From Pseudomonas campi (GTDB lineage Bacteria > Pseudomonadota > Gammaproteobacteria > Pseudomonadales > Pseudomonadaceae), in assembly GCF_013200955.2 (NCBI RefSeq), contig NZ_CP053697.2, positions 2,976,001-3,040,000 on the forward strand: a DNA stretch of 64,000 nt. Reading direction: 5' to 3'. Position numbers and translations under genes: made by a program. Positions 36,371 to 46,265 of this stretch are shown piece by piece (positions within the stretch are counted from its first letter, which is position 1; each line of letters starts with the position of its first letter). The notes below the pieces were generated by a model. That model was not told where the DNA came from. It saw only the letters and a list, made by a program, of their open reading frames with translations, and ran no database searches.

Positions 36371-36667
36371 TCAGACTTCGACATCGACCCACAGCCCTTG
36401 CCGCGGCAACTCGTCGAGCAGTTTCTCATCGGCTTTCGTCACCTCGCCCTCGGCCATGGCCTCGGCAGTGTAACCGCGGCGCTGACGACGACGCTGCTCC
36501 TCGCGCAGGAGCATCTCGGCTTCCTGCGGATGGCGCTTGTCCAGCTCCACCGCGCTCTCTTTCTGGCTCTCGCTGGCCGGGGTGACCGGCGGAATATCCG
36601 GGCGCGGCTTGGGCACGTCCTGCTGGACGGTCACCGGCTGAAGGCTGTGTGGAATGGGCGGCAGCAT
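36371..36667 (-). CDS. Conserved-looking hypothetical protein (98 aa)
   Basis: Hydrophilic, mostly helical protein with an N-terminal Pro-rich part (MLPPIPHSLQPVTVQQDVPK) and a charged middle (EEQRRRQRRGYTAEAMAEGE). No domain recognised. It lies 39 bp upstream of the AlkB gene on the same strand, and is divergent from rapA. Confidence 0.6.
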   Translation of the reverse strand: MLPPIPHSLQPVTVQQDVPKPRPDIPPVTPASESQKESAVELDKRHPQEAEMLLREEQRRRQRRGYTAEAMAEGEVTKADEKLLDELPRQGLWVDVEV

Positions 36668-36843
36668 GAAAATTCCTCCCTGCTGAAACTGCTGTCGGCT
36701 GGACGGCCATCAACTTGAACGGACGCTCGCTACACTTTCGACTCAGGCTCTGTCGATTGATTCCGGGCAAAACCACAAGTGTCGTCGCTCTGCGCGCGGC
36801 GTTCCGTTACCATACGCGGCTTTTTTCGCAGCTGGGGCAATTC

Positions 36844-39705
36844 ATGGCAAGTAGTGGCACTGTGCAGCAGTATGAACCGGGGCAACGCTGGATCAGCGAC
36901 AGCGAGGCGGAACTGGGCCTCGGCACCATCCTGACCTCCGACGGCCGCTTGCTGACCGTACTCTATCCGGCGACCGGCGAAACCCGCCAGTACGCCCTGC
37001 GCAACGCCCCGCTGACCCGCGTGCGCTTCGCCCCGGGTGACGAGATCACCCACTTCGAAGGCTGGAAGATGACCGTGCAGGAAGTCGAAGACGTCGACGG
37101 CCTGCTGGTCTACCACGGTTTCGATGCCCAGCACGCGCCCTACACCCTGCCGGAAACCCAGCTGTCCAACTTCATCCAGTTCCGCCTGGCCAGCGACCGC
37201 CTGTTCGCCGGACAGATCGACCCGCTGAGCTGGTTCTCCCTGCGCTACCACAGCCTCGAACACCAGAGCCGCCTGCTCCAGTCCAACCTGTGGGGCCTGG
37301 GTGGCGCGCGCGCGCAGCCGATCGCCCACCAGCTGCATATCGCCCGCGAAGTGGCCGACCGGGTCGCCCCGCGCGTGCTGCTGGCCGACGAAGTGGGCCT
37401 GGGCAAGACCATCGAAGCCGGCCTGGTGATCCACCGCCAGCTGCTCACTGGCCGTGCCAGCCGCGTGCTGATCCTGGTGCCGGAGAACCTGCAGCACCAG
37501 TGGCTGGTGGAAATGCGCCGGCGCTTCAACCTGGAAGTGGCGCTGTTCGACGCCGAACGCTTCGTCGAAAGCGATGCCGACAACCCCTTCGAGGACACCC
37601 AGCTGGCGCTGGTCTCGCTGGAATGGCTGAAGCGCAGCGAGAAAGCCCAGGACGCCGCGTTCGCCGCCGGCTGGGACCTGCTGGTGGTCGACGAGGCCCA
37701 CCACCTGGTTTGGCACCCGGAAAAGGCCAGCGACGAATACCGCCTGGTCGAGCAACTGGCCGGCCTGATTCCCGGCGTGCTGCTACTCACTGCCACCCCG
37801 GAACAGCTGGGACTGGAAAGCCACTTCGCCCGCCTGCGCCTGCTCGACCCCAACCGTTTCCATGACCTCGCCGCCTTCCGCGCCGAAAGCGCCAACTACC
37901 GCCCGGTCGCCGAAGCGGTACAGGAACTGCTCGACGAAGGCCGCCTGTCGGAGAAGGCCCACGCCACCATCCACGGCTTCCTCGGCGCCGAAGGCGAAGC
38001 GCTGCTGGCCGCGGTCAGCGATGGCGATACCGAGGCCGCGGCACGGCTGATCCGCGAGCTGCTCGACCGCCACGGCACCGGCCGCCTGCTGTTCCGCAAT
38101 ACCCGCGCCGCCGTGCAGGGTTTCCCCCAGCGCGAGCTGCACGCCTACCCGCTGGCCAATCCGGTCGAGTACATGGAGCTGCCGCTCGGCGAGCATGCCG
38201 ACCTGTACCCGGAAGTCAGCTACCAGGCCCAGCAGGAAGGCGCCGAGGACGAACGCTGGTGGAAGTTCGACCCGCGCGTCGACTGGCTGATCGACACCCT
38301 GAAGATGCTCAAGAAGTTCAAGGTGCTGGTGATCTGCGCCCACGCCGAGACCGCTATGGATCTCGCAGACGCCCTGCGCGTGCGCTCCGGCATCCCGGCC
38401 ACGGTGTTCCACGAGGGCATGAACATCCTTGAGCGCGACCGCGCCGCCGCCTACTTCGCCGACGAGGAATTCGGCGCCCAGGTGCTGATCTGTTCCGAGA
38501 TCGGTTCCGAAGGCCGCAACTTCCAGTTCAGCCACCACCTGGCGCTGTTCGACCTGCCGGCCCACCCGGACCTGCTCGAACAGCGCATCGGCCGCCTCGA
38601 CCGGATCGGCCAGAAGCATGTGATCCAGCTGCACGTGCCGTACCTGGAGAACAGCCCGCAGGAGCGCCTGTTCCAGTGGTATCACCAGGCGCTGAACGCC
38701 TTCCTCAATACCTGCCCGACCGGCAACGCCCTGCAGCACCAGTTCGGCCCGCGCCTGCTGCCACTGCTGGAAGAAAGCGACGGCGGCGACTGGCAAGGCC
38801 TGCTGGACGACGCCACGGCCGAGCGCAAACGCCTGGAGGGCGAGCTGCACAGCGGCCGCGACCGCCTGCTGGAACTCAATTCCGGTGGCTCCGGCGAAGG
38901 CCAGCAGCTGGTCGAGGACATTCTCGAACAGGACGACCAGTTCGCCCTGCCGATCTATATGGAAGAGCTGTTCGACGCCTACGGCATCGACAGCGAAGAC
39001 CATTCGGAAAATGCCCTGGTGCTGCGCCCCAGCGAAAAGATGCTGGACGCCAGCTTCCCGCTTGGCGACGACGAGGCGGTCACCGTCACCTACGACCGCA
39101 ACCAGGCCCTGGCCCGCGAAGACATGCAGTTCCTCACCTGGGAACACCCCATGGTGCAGGGCGGCATGGACCTGGTGCTGTCCGGTTCGATGGGCAACAC
39201 CGCGGTGGCGCTGATCAAGAACAAGGCGCTGAAACCCGGCACCGTGCTGCTCGAACTGCTCTACGTCAGCGAAGTGGTGGCGCCGCGCTCGCTGCAGCTA
39301 AGCCGCTACCTGCCGCCGGTAGCGCTGCGCTGCCTGCTCGACGGCAACGGTAACGACCTGGCCGCACGTGTGGCCTTCGAAACCCTCAACGACCAGCTGG
39401 AAAGCGTGCCACGGGCCAGTGCCAACAAGTTCGTGCAGGCCCAGCGCGAAGTGCTGAGCAAGCAGATCAACGCCGCCGAGGCGAAGATCCTGCCGCGCCA
39501 CACCCAGCGCGTGGATGAAGCGCGCCAGCGCTTCAGCGCCGGCCTGGACGAGGAAATCGCCCGCCTGACCGCCCTGCAAGCAGTCAACCCGAGCGTGCGC
39601 GACAGCGAGATCGAGGCCCTGCGCAAGCAGCGCAGCAGCGGTTTGAGCTTCTTCGAGAAAGCCGCCATGCGCCTGGAGGCGATCCGCGTACTGGTCGCCG
39701 GCTGA
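36844..39705 (+). CDS. rapA: RNA polymerase recycling helicase-like protein RapA
   Basis: 953-residue Swi2/Snf2-type ATPase that binds RNA polymerase and promotes recycling. Motifs: Walker [13 protein letters not shown] (about residue 180), DEAHH (about 287), [10 protein letters not shown], and the helicase C motifs [15 protein letters not shown] and [11 protein letters not shown]. The N-terminal Tudor-like and C-terminal RapA domains are present. The ATG at 36844 ([16 protein letters not shown]) fits the usual length; 129 bases of in-frame upstream sequence are likely untranslated. Confidence 0.96.
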   Translation: MASSGTVQQYEPGQRWISDSEAELGLGTILTSDGRLLTVLYPATGETRQYALRNAPLTRVRFAPGDEITHFEGWKMTVQEVEDVDGLLVYHGFDAQHAPYTLPETQLSNFIQFRLASDRLFAGQIDPLSWFSLRYHSLEHQSRLLQSNLWGLGGARAQPIAHQLHIAREVADRVAPRVLLADEVGLGKTIEAGLVIHRQLLTGRASRVLILVPENLQHQWLVEMRRRFNLEVALFDAERFVESDADNPFEDTQLALVSLEWLKRSEKAQDAAFAAGWDLLVVDEAHHLVWHPEKASDEYRLVEQLAGLIPGVLLLTATPEQLGLESHFARLRLLDPNRFHDLAAFRAESANYRPVAEAVQELLDEGRLSEKAHATIHGFLGAEGEALLAAVSDGDTEAAARLIRELLDRHGTGRLLFRNTRAAVQGFPQRELHAYPLANPVEYMELPLGEHADLYPEVSYQAQQEGAEDERWWKFDPRVDWLIDTLKMLKKFKVLVICAHAETAMDLADALRVRSGIPATVFHEGMNILERDRAAAYFADEEFGAQVLICSEIGSEGRNFQFSHHLALFDLPAHPDLLEQRIGRLDRIGQKHVIQLHVPYLENSPQERLFQWYHQALNAFLNTCPTGNALQHQFGPRLLPLLEESDGGDWQGLLDDATAERKRLEGELHSGRDRLLELNSGGSGEGQQLVEDILEQDDQFALPIYMEELFDAYGIDSEDHSENALVLRPSEKMLDASFPLGDDEAVTVTYDRNQALAREDMQFLTWEHPMVQGGMDLVLSGSMGNTAVALIKNKALKPGTVLLELLYVSEVVAPRSLQLSRYLPPVALRCLLDGNGNDLAARVAFETLNDQLESVPRASANKFVQAQREVLSKQINAAEAKILPRHTQRVDEARQRFSAGLDEEIARLTALQAVNPSVRDSEIEALRKQRSSGLSFFEKAAMRLEAIRVLVAG

Positions 39706-39719
39706 TTCGTCTGCCATTG

Positions 39720-39779
39720 GTAGCCCGGATGAAATCCGGGAGTGGTGTTGTTCGGGCCCCGGATTGCATCCGGGCTACG
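39720..39779. repeat. Palindromic repeat, family 2 (GTAGCCCGGAT...ATCCGGGCTAC)
   Basis: Two inverted arms of about 18 bases, GTAGCCCGGATGAAATCCGG and its near-inverse at the end, with a variable middle. Copies at 55786-55847 and 57764-57824. Confidence 0.75.
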
Positions 39780-39786
39780 AACTGCC

Positions 39787-39820
39787 AATAAAAAGGGGCA
39801 GCCTAGGCTGCCCCTTTTTC
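39787..39820. terminator. Bidirectional rho-independent terminator
   Basis: AAAAAGGGGCAGCC and GGCTGCCCCTTTTT pair around TA, with A and T runs on both sides; serves rapA (plus) and the SDR gene (minus). Confidence 0.92.
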
Positions 39821-39833
39821 ATACCCGCGCGAA

Positions 39834-40643
39834 TCAGCTGGCGCCCAGCTTGCTGCGCATCTTCTCGCACATCACGGTCATCTCGTCGTAGATCACCTGC
39901 GGGTCCTGGCGTTTGACCTGCCAGGCCATGCGCCCCTGCTCGTGCGGCAGGATCATGAACTCGCCCTTGGCGACTTCCTGGTAGATGTAGTCGGCGATAT
40001 CGGCGGCGCTGATCGGACTGCCTTCCAGCAACTTGCCGACCTGCTGCTTCATCGCCGGGGTCGGGCCACGGAAGGAGTCGAGCAGGTTGGTCTGGAAAAA
40101 CGACGGGCAGACCACGTGCACACTGACGCCTTCCGGCTTGAGCTCGGGCAGCAGGCTCTCGGACAAGGCCACCACGCCGGCCTTGGCCACGTTGTAGTTG
40201 CTCATCGCCGGGCCCTGCATCAGCGCGGCCATGGAAGCGATGTTGATGATCCGCCCCTTGCTCTGCAGCAGCAGCGGCAGGAACGCCTTGCAGCCCTTGA
40301 CCACGCCCATCAGGTTGATTGCCAGCTGCCAGTCCCAGTCTTCCAGGCTCAGATCGCCGAAGAAGCCACCCGCCGAAACCCCGGCGTTGTTGACCAGCAC
40401 ATCGAGGCCGCCGAAACGCTCCTCGCAGGCCTGGGCCACGGCGGTCAGCTGGCTGTAGTCACGCACGTCACAACGCAGGGTGAAGCCATCACCACCGGCT
40501 TCGCGCACCAGCTGGAGGCTTTCCGCCAGACCGGCTTCGTTGACGTCGGCCAGGGCCAGCTGCCAGCCCTCGCGCGCCCAACGCAGGGCTATTTCGCGTC
40601 CCAGACCGGAGCCCGCTCCGGTAATCATCATGCGCTTTTGCAT
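39834..40643 (-). CDS. Short-chain dehydrogenase/reductase
   Basis: 269-residue NAD(P)-dependent oxidoreductase. Cofactor motif GAGSGLGREIAL (about residues 8-19), NNAGVSAG (about 88), catalytic Ser in NIASMAA and the Y-x3-K pair in YNVAK (about 150-154) are intact. It ends at the terminator shared with rapA. Substrate unknown; the C-terminal region after residue 200 is longer than minimal SDRs and may contribute specificity. Confidence 0.9.
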   Translation of the reverse strand: MQKRMMITGAGSGLGREIALRWAREGWQLALADVNEAGLAESLQLVREAGGDGFTLRCDVRDYSQLTAVAQACEERFGGLDVLVNNAGVSAGGFFGDLSLEDWDWQLAINLMGVVKGCKAFLPLLLQSKGRIINIASMAALMQGPAMSNYNVAKAGVVALSESLLPELKPEGVSVHVVCPSFFQTNLLDSFRGPTPAMKQQVGKLLEGSPISAADIADYIYQEVAKGEFMILPHEQGRMAWQVKRQDPQVIYDEMTVMCEKMRSKLGAS

Positions 40644-40742
40644 TATTTACAGCCTTGCTGTCGGGTGAAGATGCAAGGAGTGTAACCAAGCTCTGCGCGA
40701 GCACCTTGCAGCATCAGACTGCTGAATGACGCCAGTGGCGCT

Positions 40743-41540
40743 TCATTGTTTCTCCAGCTTCTCGGTGACGGCCAGGATCAGGCTGGCGGTGAGCTTGCTG
40801 CGCTCCACCGTGCCCATGAAGTACTTGTCGGCATTGATCACCGGCAGGCTGTCGGTGCGTAGCTTCTCCATCAATGCCAGGGCATCGCGCCGCGTCATGG
40901 TGCTGCTGACCGCCACATCTACACCAACGAAGCCCGGCAATTTGCTCAACTCGGCCCAACTGGCGGCGTTGTTGCTGTTGAGCAACTGCTGGAACTGCTC
41001 ATAACCGGAATCCCCGGCCACACGCAGATAACCGATCAGGTTGGCCGCATTGAACATGCCGAACAGCCGGCCATCCGGTTGATTGACCACCACTACGCGC
41101 AGGTAGGAGCTGCCAGACAGCGCCTCGAAATAGGTCTTGATCGCCGGACCGTAGTAGCCACCATGGCCAAGGCGGAACTCCAGCGCCTCGATCTTGCGCT
41201 CGATCAGCACGCGCAGCTCGTCGATGCCCCCCTTGCCAGCCATCTGCACCACTTGCACAGCATCCTGCACAGTCAGTTGCTGGGCCGGTGCGACCTGATC
41301 CTTGATCTTGCTCTGTGCGGCATCATTCCACAGCTCGCTGAGGTCGGCCTTGACCCCGAACATGTCGATGCCCTTGAGCTTGCCGGTGGCCAGCGCCACC
41401 AGCAGCAGCGGGATGACCAGGAACACCAGATCGATGGTCTTGATCTCATACTTACCAGCGGAAAGCACCCGCAGCAGAAGCGAGCCGGCCACCAGGGCGG
41501 CGCCAACTAGCAACAACAACAGAATGGTCGAGGCATGCAT
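40743..41540 (-). CDS. Membrane protein with CBS-like C-domain
   Basis: 265 residues: two N-terminal transmembrane helices (about 5-26 and 37-54, the second from TIDLVFLVIPLLLVALATG), a helical linker (about 60-120) and a C-terminal region (about 120-260) with CBS-pair character (RVVVVNQPDGRLFGMFNAAN; MTRRDALALMEKLRTDSLPVINADKYFMGTVERS). CBS domains usually bind adenylates. I do not recognise the specific family. The ATG at 41540 follows an AAGGAG site. Confidence 0.6.
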   Translation of the reverse strand: MHASTILLLLLVGAALVAGSLLLRVLSAGKYEIKTIDLVFLVIPLLLVALATGKLKGIDMFGVKADLSELWNDAAQSKIKDQVAPAQQLTVQDAVQVVQMAGKGGIDELRVLIERKIEALEFRLGHGGYYGPAIKTYFEALSGSSYLRVVVVNQPDGRLFGMFNAANLIGYLRVAGDSGYEQFQQLLNSNNAASWAELSKLPGFVGVDVAVSSTMTRRDALALMEKLRTDSLPVINADKYFMGTVERSKLTASLILAVTEKLEKQ

Positions 41541-41713
41541 GATCAGACTCCTTGTCGGTGACTCGCACGGCTTGCGCTCCCATCACCCCACGGCCCGCGC
41601 CAGGCACCAGCCAGACACAGGCAAAGCGGGTACTGCTGTAACTAAACCTAGGTCGCACCGCAGCAGACGCTAGAGGGTTTCGCGATATGCATACCGCCAG
41701 CGATTGTAATGAC

Positions 41714-42079
41714 TCAGCGACGCAACCCGCGCAGTAGCAGCCAGAGGTAGACAGGCAGGTTTACCAGCAGCACCAGGGCACCCAGCCACAGCTGGAGTTG
41801 CGGCGTCAGCCCGGCCGGGTAGATCAGTGGAATCAGGTACTGCTCGACGAATCCACCGCTATAGCCCTGCTGCCCGGCAGCCTGGCGCAACAGGTTTTCC
41901 AGCGGTGTCAGCGGGCAGTAGAGGTGCAACAACTCCACCGCAGCGCCCCAGGCCACCGCCGGCAGGTGAACCCAGGCCAAGCGCGGCCAACGCCACACCA
42001 GCAGGGCGCCAAACAGCACGAAAAGGATGAAGCCCAGGTGCAGGAGCACCACGCCATCGGCAGCGATGCGCAGGATCAT
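41714..42079 (-). CDS. DUF2784 membrane protein
   Basis: 121-residue protein with three hydrophobic segments (about 8-32, 35-55 and 96-118). The stretch VHLPAVAWGAAVELLHLYCPLTPLEN is characteristic of the DUF2784 family, which has no assigned function. The 173 bp up to the CBS-like gene (41541-41713) hold nothing clear. Confidence 0.85.
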   Translation of the reverse strand: MILRIAADGVVLLHLGFILFVLFGALLVWRWPRLAWVHLPAVAWGAAVELLHLYCPLTPLENLLRQAAGQQGYSGGFVEQYLIPLIYPAGLTPQLQLWLGALVLLVNLPVYLWLLLRGLRR

Positions 42080-42378
42080 CGCGGCGCACCCTGCCCCTGC
42101 ACACGCCTGCTGGTTGCTCGGCTGCCGGACTCGTTCATTCCACTACCTCGCCAAACCGCTGGATATTGCGCATAACGGGACCACGGCACTTCTGCATGAA
42201 AACACTAGCCCGTGAATAATTTTTATTGCCTTATTTCAATGATTTAGCGCCAAGACGCAGAACTTAAGCATTCTTATTTATATTAATTTTCATATATTTT
42301 TCAATTGCTTATGTTTGACGACCGGCAATAGCGGGCGCAAACTTCTGTGTTACTCACACCAGCCACGCGAGGCGCGTC

Positions 42379-42849
42379 ATGAAAGGCGACAAGAAAGTCA
42401 TCCAACATTTGAACAAGATCCTCGGCAACGAGCTGGTGGCCATCAACCAATACTTCCTGCATGCCCGCATGTACGAAGACTGGGGCCTGAAGAAACTCGG
42501 TGAGCACGAGTATCACGAGTCCATCGACGAGATGAAGCATGCAGACAAGCTGATCAAGCGCATCCTCTTCCTCGAAGGCCTGCCCAACCTGCAGGATCTC
42601 GGCAAGCTGATGATCGGCGAGAACACCAAGGAAATGCTCGGCAGCGACCTCAAGCTGGAACAGCAGGCAATTCCCGACCTGAAAGCCGCCATCGCCTACT
42701 GCGAAAGCGTCGGCGACTACGGCACCCGCGAGCTGCTGGAAGACATCCTCGAATCCGAGGAAGAGCACATCGACTGGCTGGAAACCCAGCTCGGCCTGAT
42801 CGACAAGGTCGGCCTGGAGAACTACCTGCAGTCGCAGATGGACGAATAA
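42379..42849 (+). CDS. bfr: Bacterioferritin
   Basis: 156-residue iron-storage subunit. Ferroxidase residues E18, E51, H54, E94, E127 and H130 and the heme-ligating M52 ([14 protein letters not shown]) are all present, so it should be a heme-binding, catalytic subunit (BfrB-like). It is next to grxD, whose product assists iron-sulfur delivery. The ATG at 42379 follows GCGAGGCG. The 42180-42312 region upstream is unusually AT-rich and is a likely promoter. Confidence 0.97.
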   Translation: MKGDKKVIQHLNKILGNELVAINQYFLHARMYEDWGLKKLGEHEYHESIDEMKHADKLIKRILFLEGLPNLQDLGKLMIGENTKEMLGSDLKLEQQAIPDLKAAIAYCESVGDYGTRELLEDILESEEEHIDWLETQLGLIDKVGLENYLQSQMDE

Positions 42850-42861
42850 GCCAGACGCGCA

Positions 42862-42895
42862 TAAAAAAGCCCCGCCAAGTGCGGGGCTTTTTTAT
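42862..42895. terminator. Bidirectional terminator of bfr and grxD
   Basis: AAAAAAGCCCCGC and GCGGGGCTTTTTT pair around a 4-base loop; U-runs exist on both strands. Confidence 0.93.
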
Positions 42896-42907
42896 TGCAG
42901 CGCCGAA

Positions 42908-43237
42908 TTACTCGGCGCTGGCCTTTTGTGCGGCTTCCTTGATCAGGGTCTGCAACTCACCCTTCTCGAACATCTCGGTCATGATGTCGCTGCCACCGAC
43001 CAGCTCACCACCGACCCACAGCTGCGGGAAGGTCGGCCAGTTGGCGTACTTCGGCAGGTTGGCGCGGATTTCCGGGTTCTGCAGGATGTCCACATAGGCG
43101 AACTTCTCGCCACAGGCCATCACCACCTGCGCGGCTTTCGACGAAAAACCGCACTGCGGCGCATTCGGCGAGCCTTTCATGTACAGCAGGATGGTGTTGT
43201 TGGCGATTTGCTCTTTGATGGTATCGATAATATCCAC
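42908..43237 (-). CDS. grxD: Monothiol glutaredoxin GrxD
   Basis: 109 residues with the CGFS active site (Cys29) and the GSPNAPQCGFS context, WPTFPQLWV and GGSDI glutathione-binding motifs. Monothiol glutaredoxins bind a [2Fe-2S] cluster and transfer it to acceptor proteins. The start at 43237 precedes a weak ribosome site. The gene converges with bfr. Confidence 0.97.
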   Translation of the reverse strand: MDIIDTIKEQIANNTILLYMKGSPNAPQCGFSSKAAQVVMACGEKFAYVDILQNPEIRANLPKYANWPTFPQLWVGGELVGGSDIMTEMFEKGELQTLIKEAAQKASAE

Positions 43238-43330
43238 GACTCACCTCGTCTGAACTTTCCCGGACTGCACCGGACAGGATGGGCGCGATTGTAACCGAAA
43301 ATCCCAGTAATGGGCTCGGGCTTGCGCTGG

Positions 43331-43412
43331 CTCCCCTCTCCCACTTGTGGGAGAGGGGCCGGGGGAGAGGGCTTATTACAGACACCCTCGCCAGTGAACG
43401 GGAGAGGGGAAA
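43331..43412. repeat. Palindromic repeat, family 1
   Basis: Left hairpin around CCCACTTGTGGG (43331-43371) and a degenerate right module (43384-43410). It lies immediately after the molybdopterin oxidoreductase gene (minus strand) and upstream of the grxD start. Confidence 0.75.
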
Positions 43413-43416
43413 AGCC

Positions 43417-45525
43417 TCAGGCCGCCTGGATACGCACCGGCACCCCGTTCAGCGCCGCGTTACCGGATACCGCATCGAGATGGCGTTCGTCGGTCAGGTC
43501 GTTGGCGCTGGCGCCGGGCTGGGCGCTGGCAATCGCCATCTGCACACCGGGACGGGCATGGCCCCAGCCGTGCGGCAAGCTGACCACACCGGGCATCATG
43601 TCCTCGCTGCCGAGCACTTCGACCTCGATGGCGCCCACGCGCGACTCGATGCGCACGCGCTGGCCATCGCTGAGGCTGCGTCCGGCCATGTCCTGCGGAT
43701 TCATCAGCAACTGGTGGCGCGGCTTGCCCTTCACCAGGCGCTGGTAGTTATGCATCCAGGAATTGTTGCTGCGCACATGACGGCGGCCGATCAGCATCAG
43801 CTCACCCTCGCCCGCCTGCGGTTGCGCGGCGAAACGTGCGAGGTCGGCGACCAGCAGCGCCGGGGCGGCCTCGACGGCCTTGGATTCAGTCTTCAGGCGT
43901 CCGCCCAGGTTCGGCTGCAGCGGCCCCAGGTCGATGCCATGGGGCTGCTCGCGGATGGCCGCCAGGCTGAGCTTGTGGGGCGACTGGTCGCCGTAGGGGC
44001 CGAAGCGCACGCCCATATCGATCATCTGCTCCGGCGCCTTGGTCGGTTTCAATTCGTTGCCGACCTTGGCGGCGAAGGCCTGGGCCAGGCCGACGAAGAT
44101 TTCCCAGTCGTCCAGCGCCCCGGCCGGCTTGTCCAGCACCGCTTCGTTGAAGCGGGTGACGTTGCGCACGGCGAAGGCATTGAAGGTGCTGTCGTAGTGC
44201 TCATGCTCCAGCGGCGCAGTCGGCGGCAGGATCAGGTCGGCGTAGCGGGTGGTTTCATTTATATAGAGGTCGATGCTGAGCATGAACTCCAGCCCCTCCA
44301 GCGCCTGCTCCAGCTGGCGACCGTTGGGGGTGGACAGCACCGGGTTGCCGGCCACGGTGATCAGCGCGCGCACCTGGCCTTCGCCAGGGGTGAGCATTTC
44401 CTCGGCCAGCGCCGCCACCGGCAGCTCGCCGCCGTATTCCGGCAGGCCGGAAACCCGGCTCTGCCAGACATTGAAATGGCCGCCGGAGGTAGTCGCCACC
44501 AGGTCCAGCGCCGGCGTGGTGCACAGCGCCCCGCCCGGCTGATCGAGGTTGCCGGTGACCAGGTTGATCAGTTGGATCAGCCAGTGGCACAGGCTGCCGA
44601 AGGCCTGGGTCGAAACGCCCATGCGGCCGTAGCACACCGCCGAGTCGGCAGCGGCGAAGTCCCGCGCCAATTGGCGGATGGTCGCCGCCGGTACGCCGCA
44701 GCGGCCGCTCATGGCCTCGGCAGTGAAATCGGCAATCGCCGCCCGCACCTGCTCCAGGCCATTGACCGGCAGGTGGCTGGCGCGCGTCAGGCCCTCGTCG
44801 AACAGGGTATTGAGCAGACCCAGGAGCAAGGCCGCATCGTTGCCGGGGCGGACGAACACATGCTGGTCGGCCATGGCCGCCGTCTCGCTGCGGCGCGGGT
44901 CGACCACCACCAGCTTGCCGCCCCGGGCCTTGAGCGCCTTGAGGCGTTTCTCCACGTCCGGCACGGTCATGATGCTGCCGTTGGACGCCAGCGGGTTGCC
45001 GCCGAGGATCAGCATGAACTGGGTGTGATCGATATCCGGGATCGGCAGCAGGAAACCGTGGCCGTACATCAGGTAGCTGGTCAGGTGGTGCGGCAACTGG
45101 TCCACCGAGGTGGCGGAATAGCGGTTGCGCGTCTTCAGCTGGCCGAGGAAGTAGTTGCTGTGGGTCATCAGCCCATAGTTGTGCACGCTGGGGTTGCCCT
45201 GGTAGATGGCCACGGCGTTCTTGCCGTGCTGCTCCTGGATGGCCGCGAGGCGCTCGGCGACCAAGGCAAAGGCCTCGTCCCAGCCAATCGGCTGCCACTC
45301 GCTGCCGTGGCGGCGCATGGGCTGGCGCAGGCGGTCGGGGTCGTGCTGGATGTCTTGCAGGGCCACGGCCTTGGGGCAGATATGGCCACGACTGAAGCTG
45401 TCCTGGGCATCGCCCTTGATCGACAGGATCTGCTGGCTGCCGTCGGCCAGGCGTTCGGTTTCGATGGTCAGACCGCAGATCGCCTCGCACAGGTGGCAGG
45501 CACGGTGGTGGAGGGTCTTGCTCAT
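43417..45525 (-). CDS. Molybdopterin oxidoreductase family protein
   Basis: 702-residue enzyme with an N-terminal [4Fe-4S] site (ACHLCEAICGL, then CPKA), the Mo-bis-MGD binding regions, and a C-terminal MopB_CT-type domain (LPHGWGHARPGVQ). Resembles formate dehydrogenase/assimilatory-type oxidoreductases annotated as a lone catalytic subunit. No Tat signal, so it is cytoplasmic. No partner gene adjoins it, and the substrate is unknown. The start was set at ATG 45525 (MSKTLHHRAC), with AGG upstream; 45537 is in frame. A 31-bp perfect palindrome lies 96 bp upstream. Confidence 0.9.
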   Translation of the reverse strand: MSKTLHHRACHLCEAICGLTIETERLADGSQQILSIKGDAQDSFSRGHICPKAVALQDIQHDPDRLRQPMRRHGSEWQPIGWDEAFALVAERLAAIQEQHGKNAVAIYQGNPSVHNYGLMTHSNYFLGQLKTRNRYSATSVDQLPHHLTSYLMYGHGFLLPIPDIDHTQFMLILGGNPLASNGSIMTVPDVEKRLKALKARGGKLVVVDPRRSETAAMADQHVFVRPGNDAALLLGLLNTLFDEGLTRASHLPVNGLEQVRAAIADFTAEAMSGRCGVPAATIRQLARDFAAADSAVCYGRMGVSTQAFGSLCHWLIQLINLVTGNLDQPGGALCTTPALDLVATTSGGHFNVWQSRVSGLPEYGGELPVAALAEEMLTPGEGQVRALITVAGNPVLSTPNGRQLEQALEGLEFMLSIDLYINETTRYADLILPPTAPLEHEHYDSTFNAFAVRNVTRFNEAVLDKPAGALDDWEIFVGLAQAFAAKVGNELKPTKAPEQMIDMGVRFGPYGDQSPHKLSLAAIREQPHGIDLGPLQPNLGGRLKTESKAVEAAPALLVADLARFAAQPQAGEGELMLIGRRHVRSNNSWMHNYQRLVKGKPRHQLLMNPQDMAGRSLSDGQRVRIESRVGAIEVEVLGSEDMMPGVVSLPHGWGHARPGVQMAIASAQPGASANDLTDERHLDAVSGNAALNGVPVRIQAA

Positions 45526-45620
45526 GGCTGGCCTCATCTTCTTGTTCGAGACGACCGGTCAGGTCGTGGAAACAAGACTATGGCGGCAGAAGGAATGCTT
45601 GGCCAGTGGCCTCAGTTTCA

Positions 45621-45651
45621 TGAATCGGTGGGCATCATGCCCACCGATTCA
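45621..45651. promoter_or_regulatory. 31-bp perfect palindrome, possible operator
   Basis: TGAATCGGTGGGCAT then C then the exact inverse. It lies between the lipoprotein gene and the molybdopterin enzyme; no T run follows on the minus strand. Either an operator for the downstream oxidoreductase gene or a terminator of the lipoprotein gene without a U-tail. Confidence 0.5.
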
Positions 45652-45709
45652 ACAGCGTATCCATCGATCAGGCCGGGCTCGACTGCAGGCAGCCGAGAGG
45701 CCCTGCAGA

Positions 45710-46141
45710 TCAACGAATGGCGCTGATGGTGCCTTTGTTGCCGGTCACTTTGACGTTAACGGCCTTGTACACCATGTAATCCTGCACGCTCACTTCGTAG
45801 CGCGGCGCGACGATCAGGTCGGCACCGGAGGATTTGACTGCCTTGAAAGCAGCCGCGGATTTGGCAGCAGCCACCGGGTCCAGACCCAGGGCGAAACCAC
45901 CTTCGCCACCACCATAGGTCACGCCGTCGGCGAACTGGGTATCGCCACCCAGCTTGAACAGACCGAAGAGAATGTTCACCGAGGACTCGCCAGTGATGGA
46001 CTCGCCGACTTTCACGTCCGCTTTCAGGTTGGTTTGTACTTCACCGTTCAGCGGTGCGCTCGGCTGGCTGTAGTTCTGGCTGGCACAGCCAGTCAGCAGG
46101 GCGAGGGCGGAAAAAGCGGCGGCATAGGCTACGTGTTTCAT
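45710..46141 (-). CDS. Lipoprotein, unknown function
   Basis: 143 residues with a signal peptide and lipobox LLTGC (Cys19), so it is outer-membrane or inner-membrane anchored. The mature part shows SSVNILFGLFKLGGDTQFADGVTYGGG, and ends in a strand-rich part; no family recognised. The gene precedes the Mo-enzyme gene on the same strand and is divergent from argF. AAGGAG sits before the ATG at 46141. Confidence 0.75.
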   Translation of the reverse strand: MKHVAYAAAFSALALLTGCASQNYSQPSAPLNGEVQTNLKADVKVGESITGESSVNILFGLFKLGGDTQFADGVTYGGGEGGFALGLDPVAAAKSAAAFKAVKSSGADLIVAPRYEVSVQDYMVYKAVNVKVTGNKGTISAIR

Positions 46142-46249
46142 GCAAGACTCCTTTGCATTGATCTATCCATGTGCCCTGTTGCAGGGCTCGGGGTGCCTGG
46201 TCAGGCGGGGCGCATGGTAGGAAGCCAGAGAGCCCCCAGCAAGCCGGCA

Positions 46250-46265
46250 TGTCACTTTTGTGACA
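46250..46265. promoter_or_regulatory. 16-bp palindrome TGTCAC-N4-GTGACA
   Basis: A perfect inverted repeat in the 320-bp divergent region between the lipoprotein gene and argF, 109 bp upstream of the lipoprotein start. Candidate operator; no regulator can be named. Two TGTCGC/GCGACA half-sites at 46376-46381 and 46434-46439 are weaker, ArgR-like candidates upstream of argF. Confidence 0.45.

Noticed and set aside
40714..40959. 81-codon minus-strand frame at the end of the CBS-like gene
   Set aside because: Out-of-frame shadow of the CBS-like gene; low-complexity composition.
43279..45726. 815-codon open frame on the plus strand opposite the molybdopterin oxidoreductase
   Set aside because: It is antisense to a gene with clear family motifs; GC-rich third positions leave the opposite strand open. 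No ribosome site or domain.
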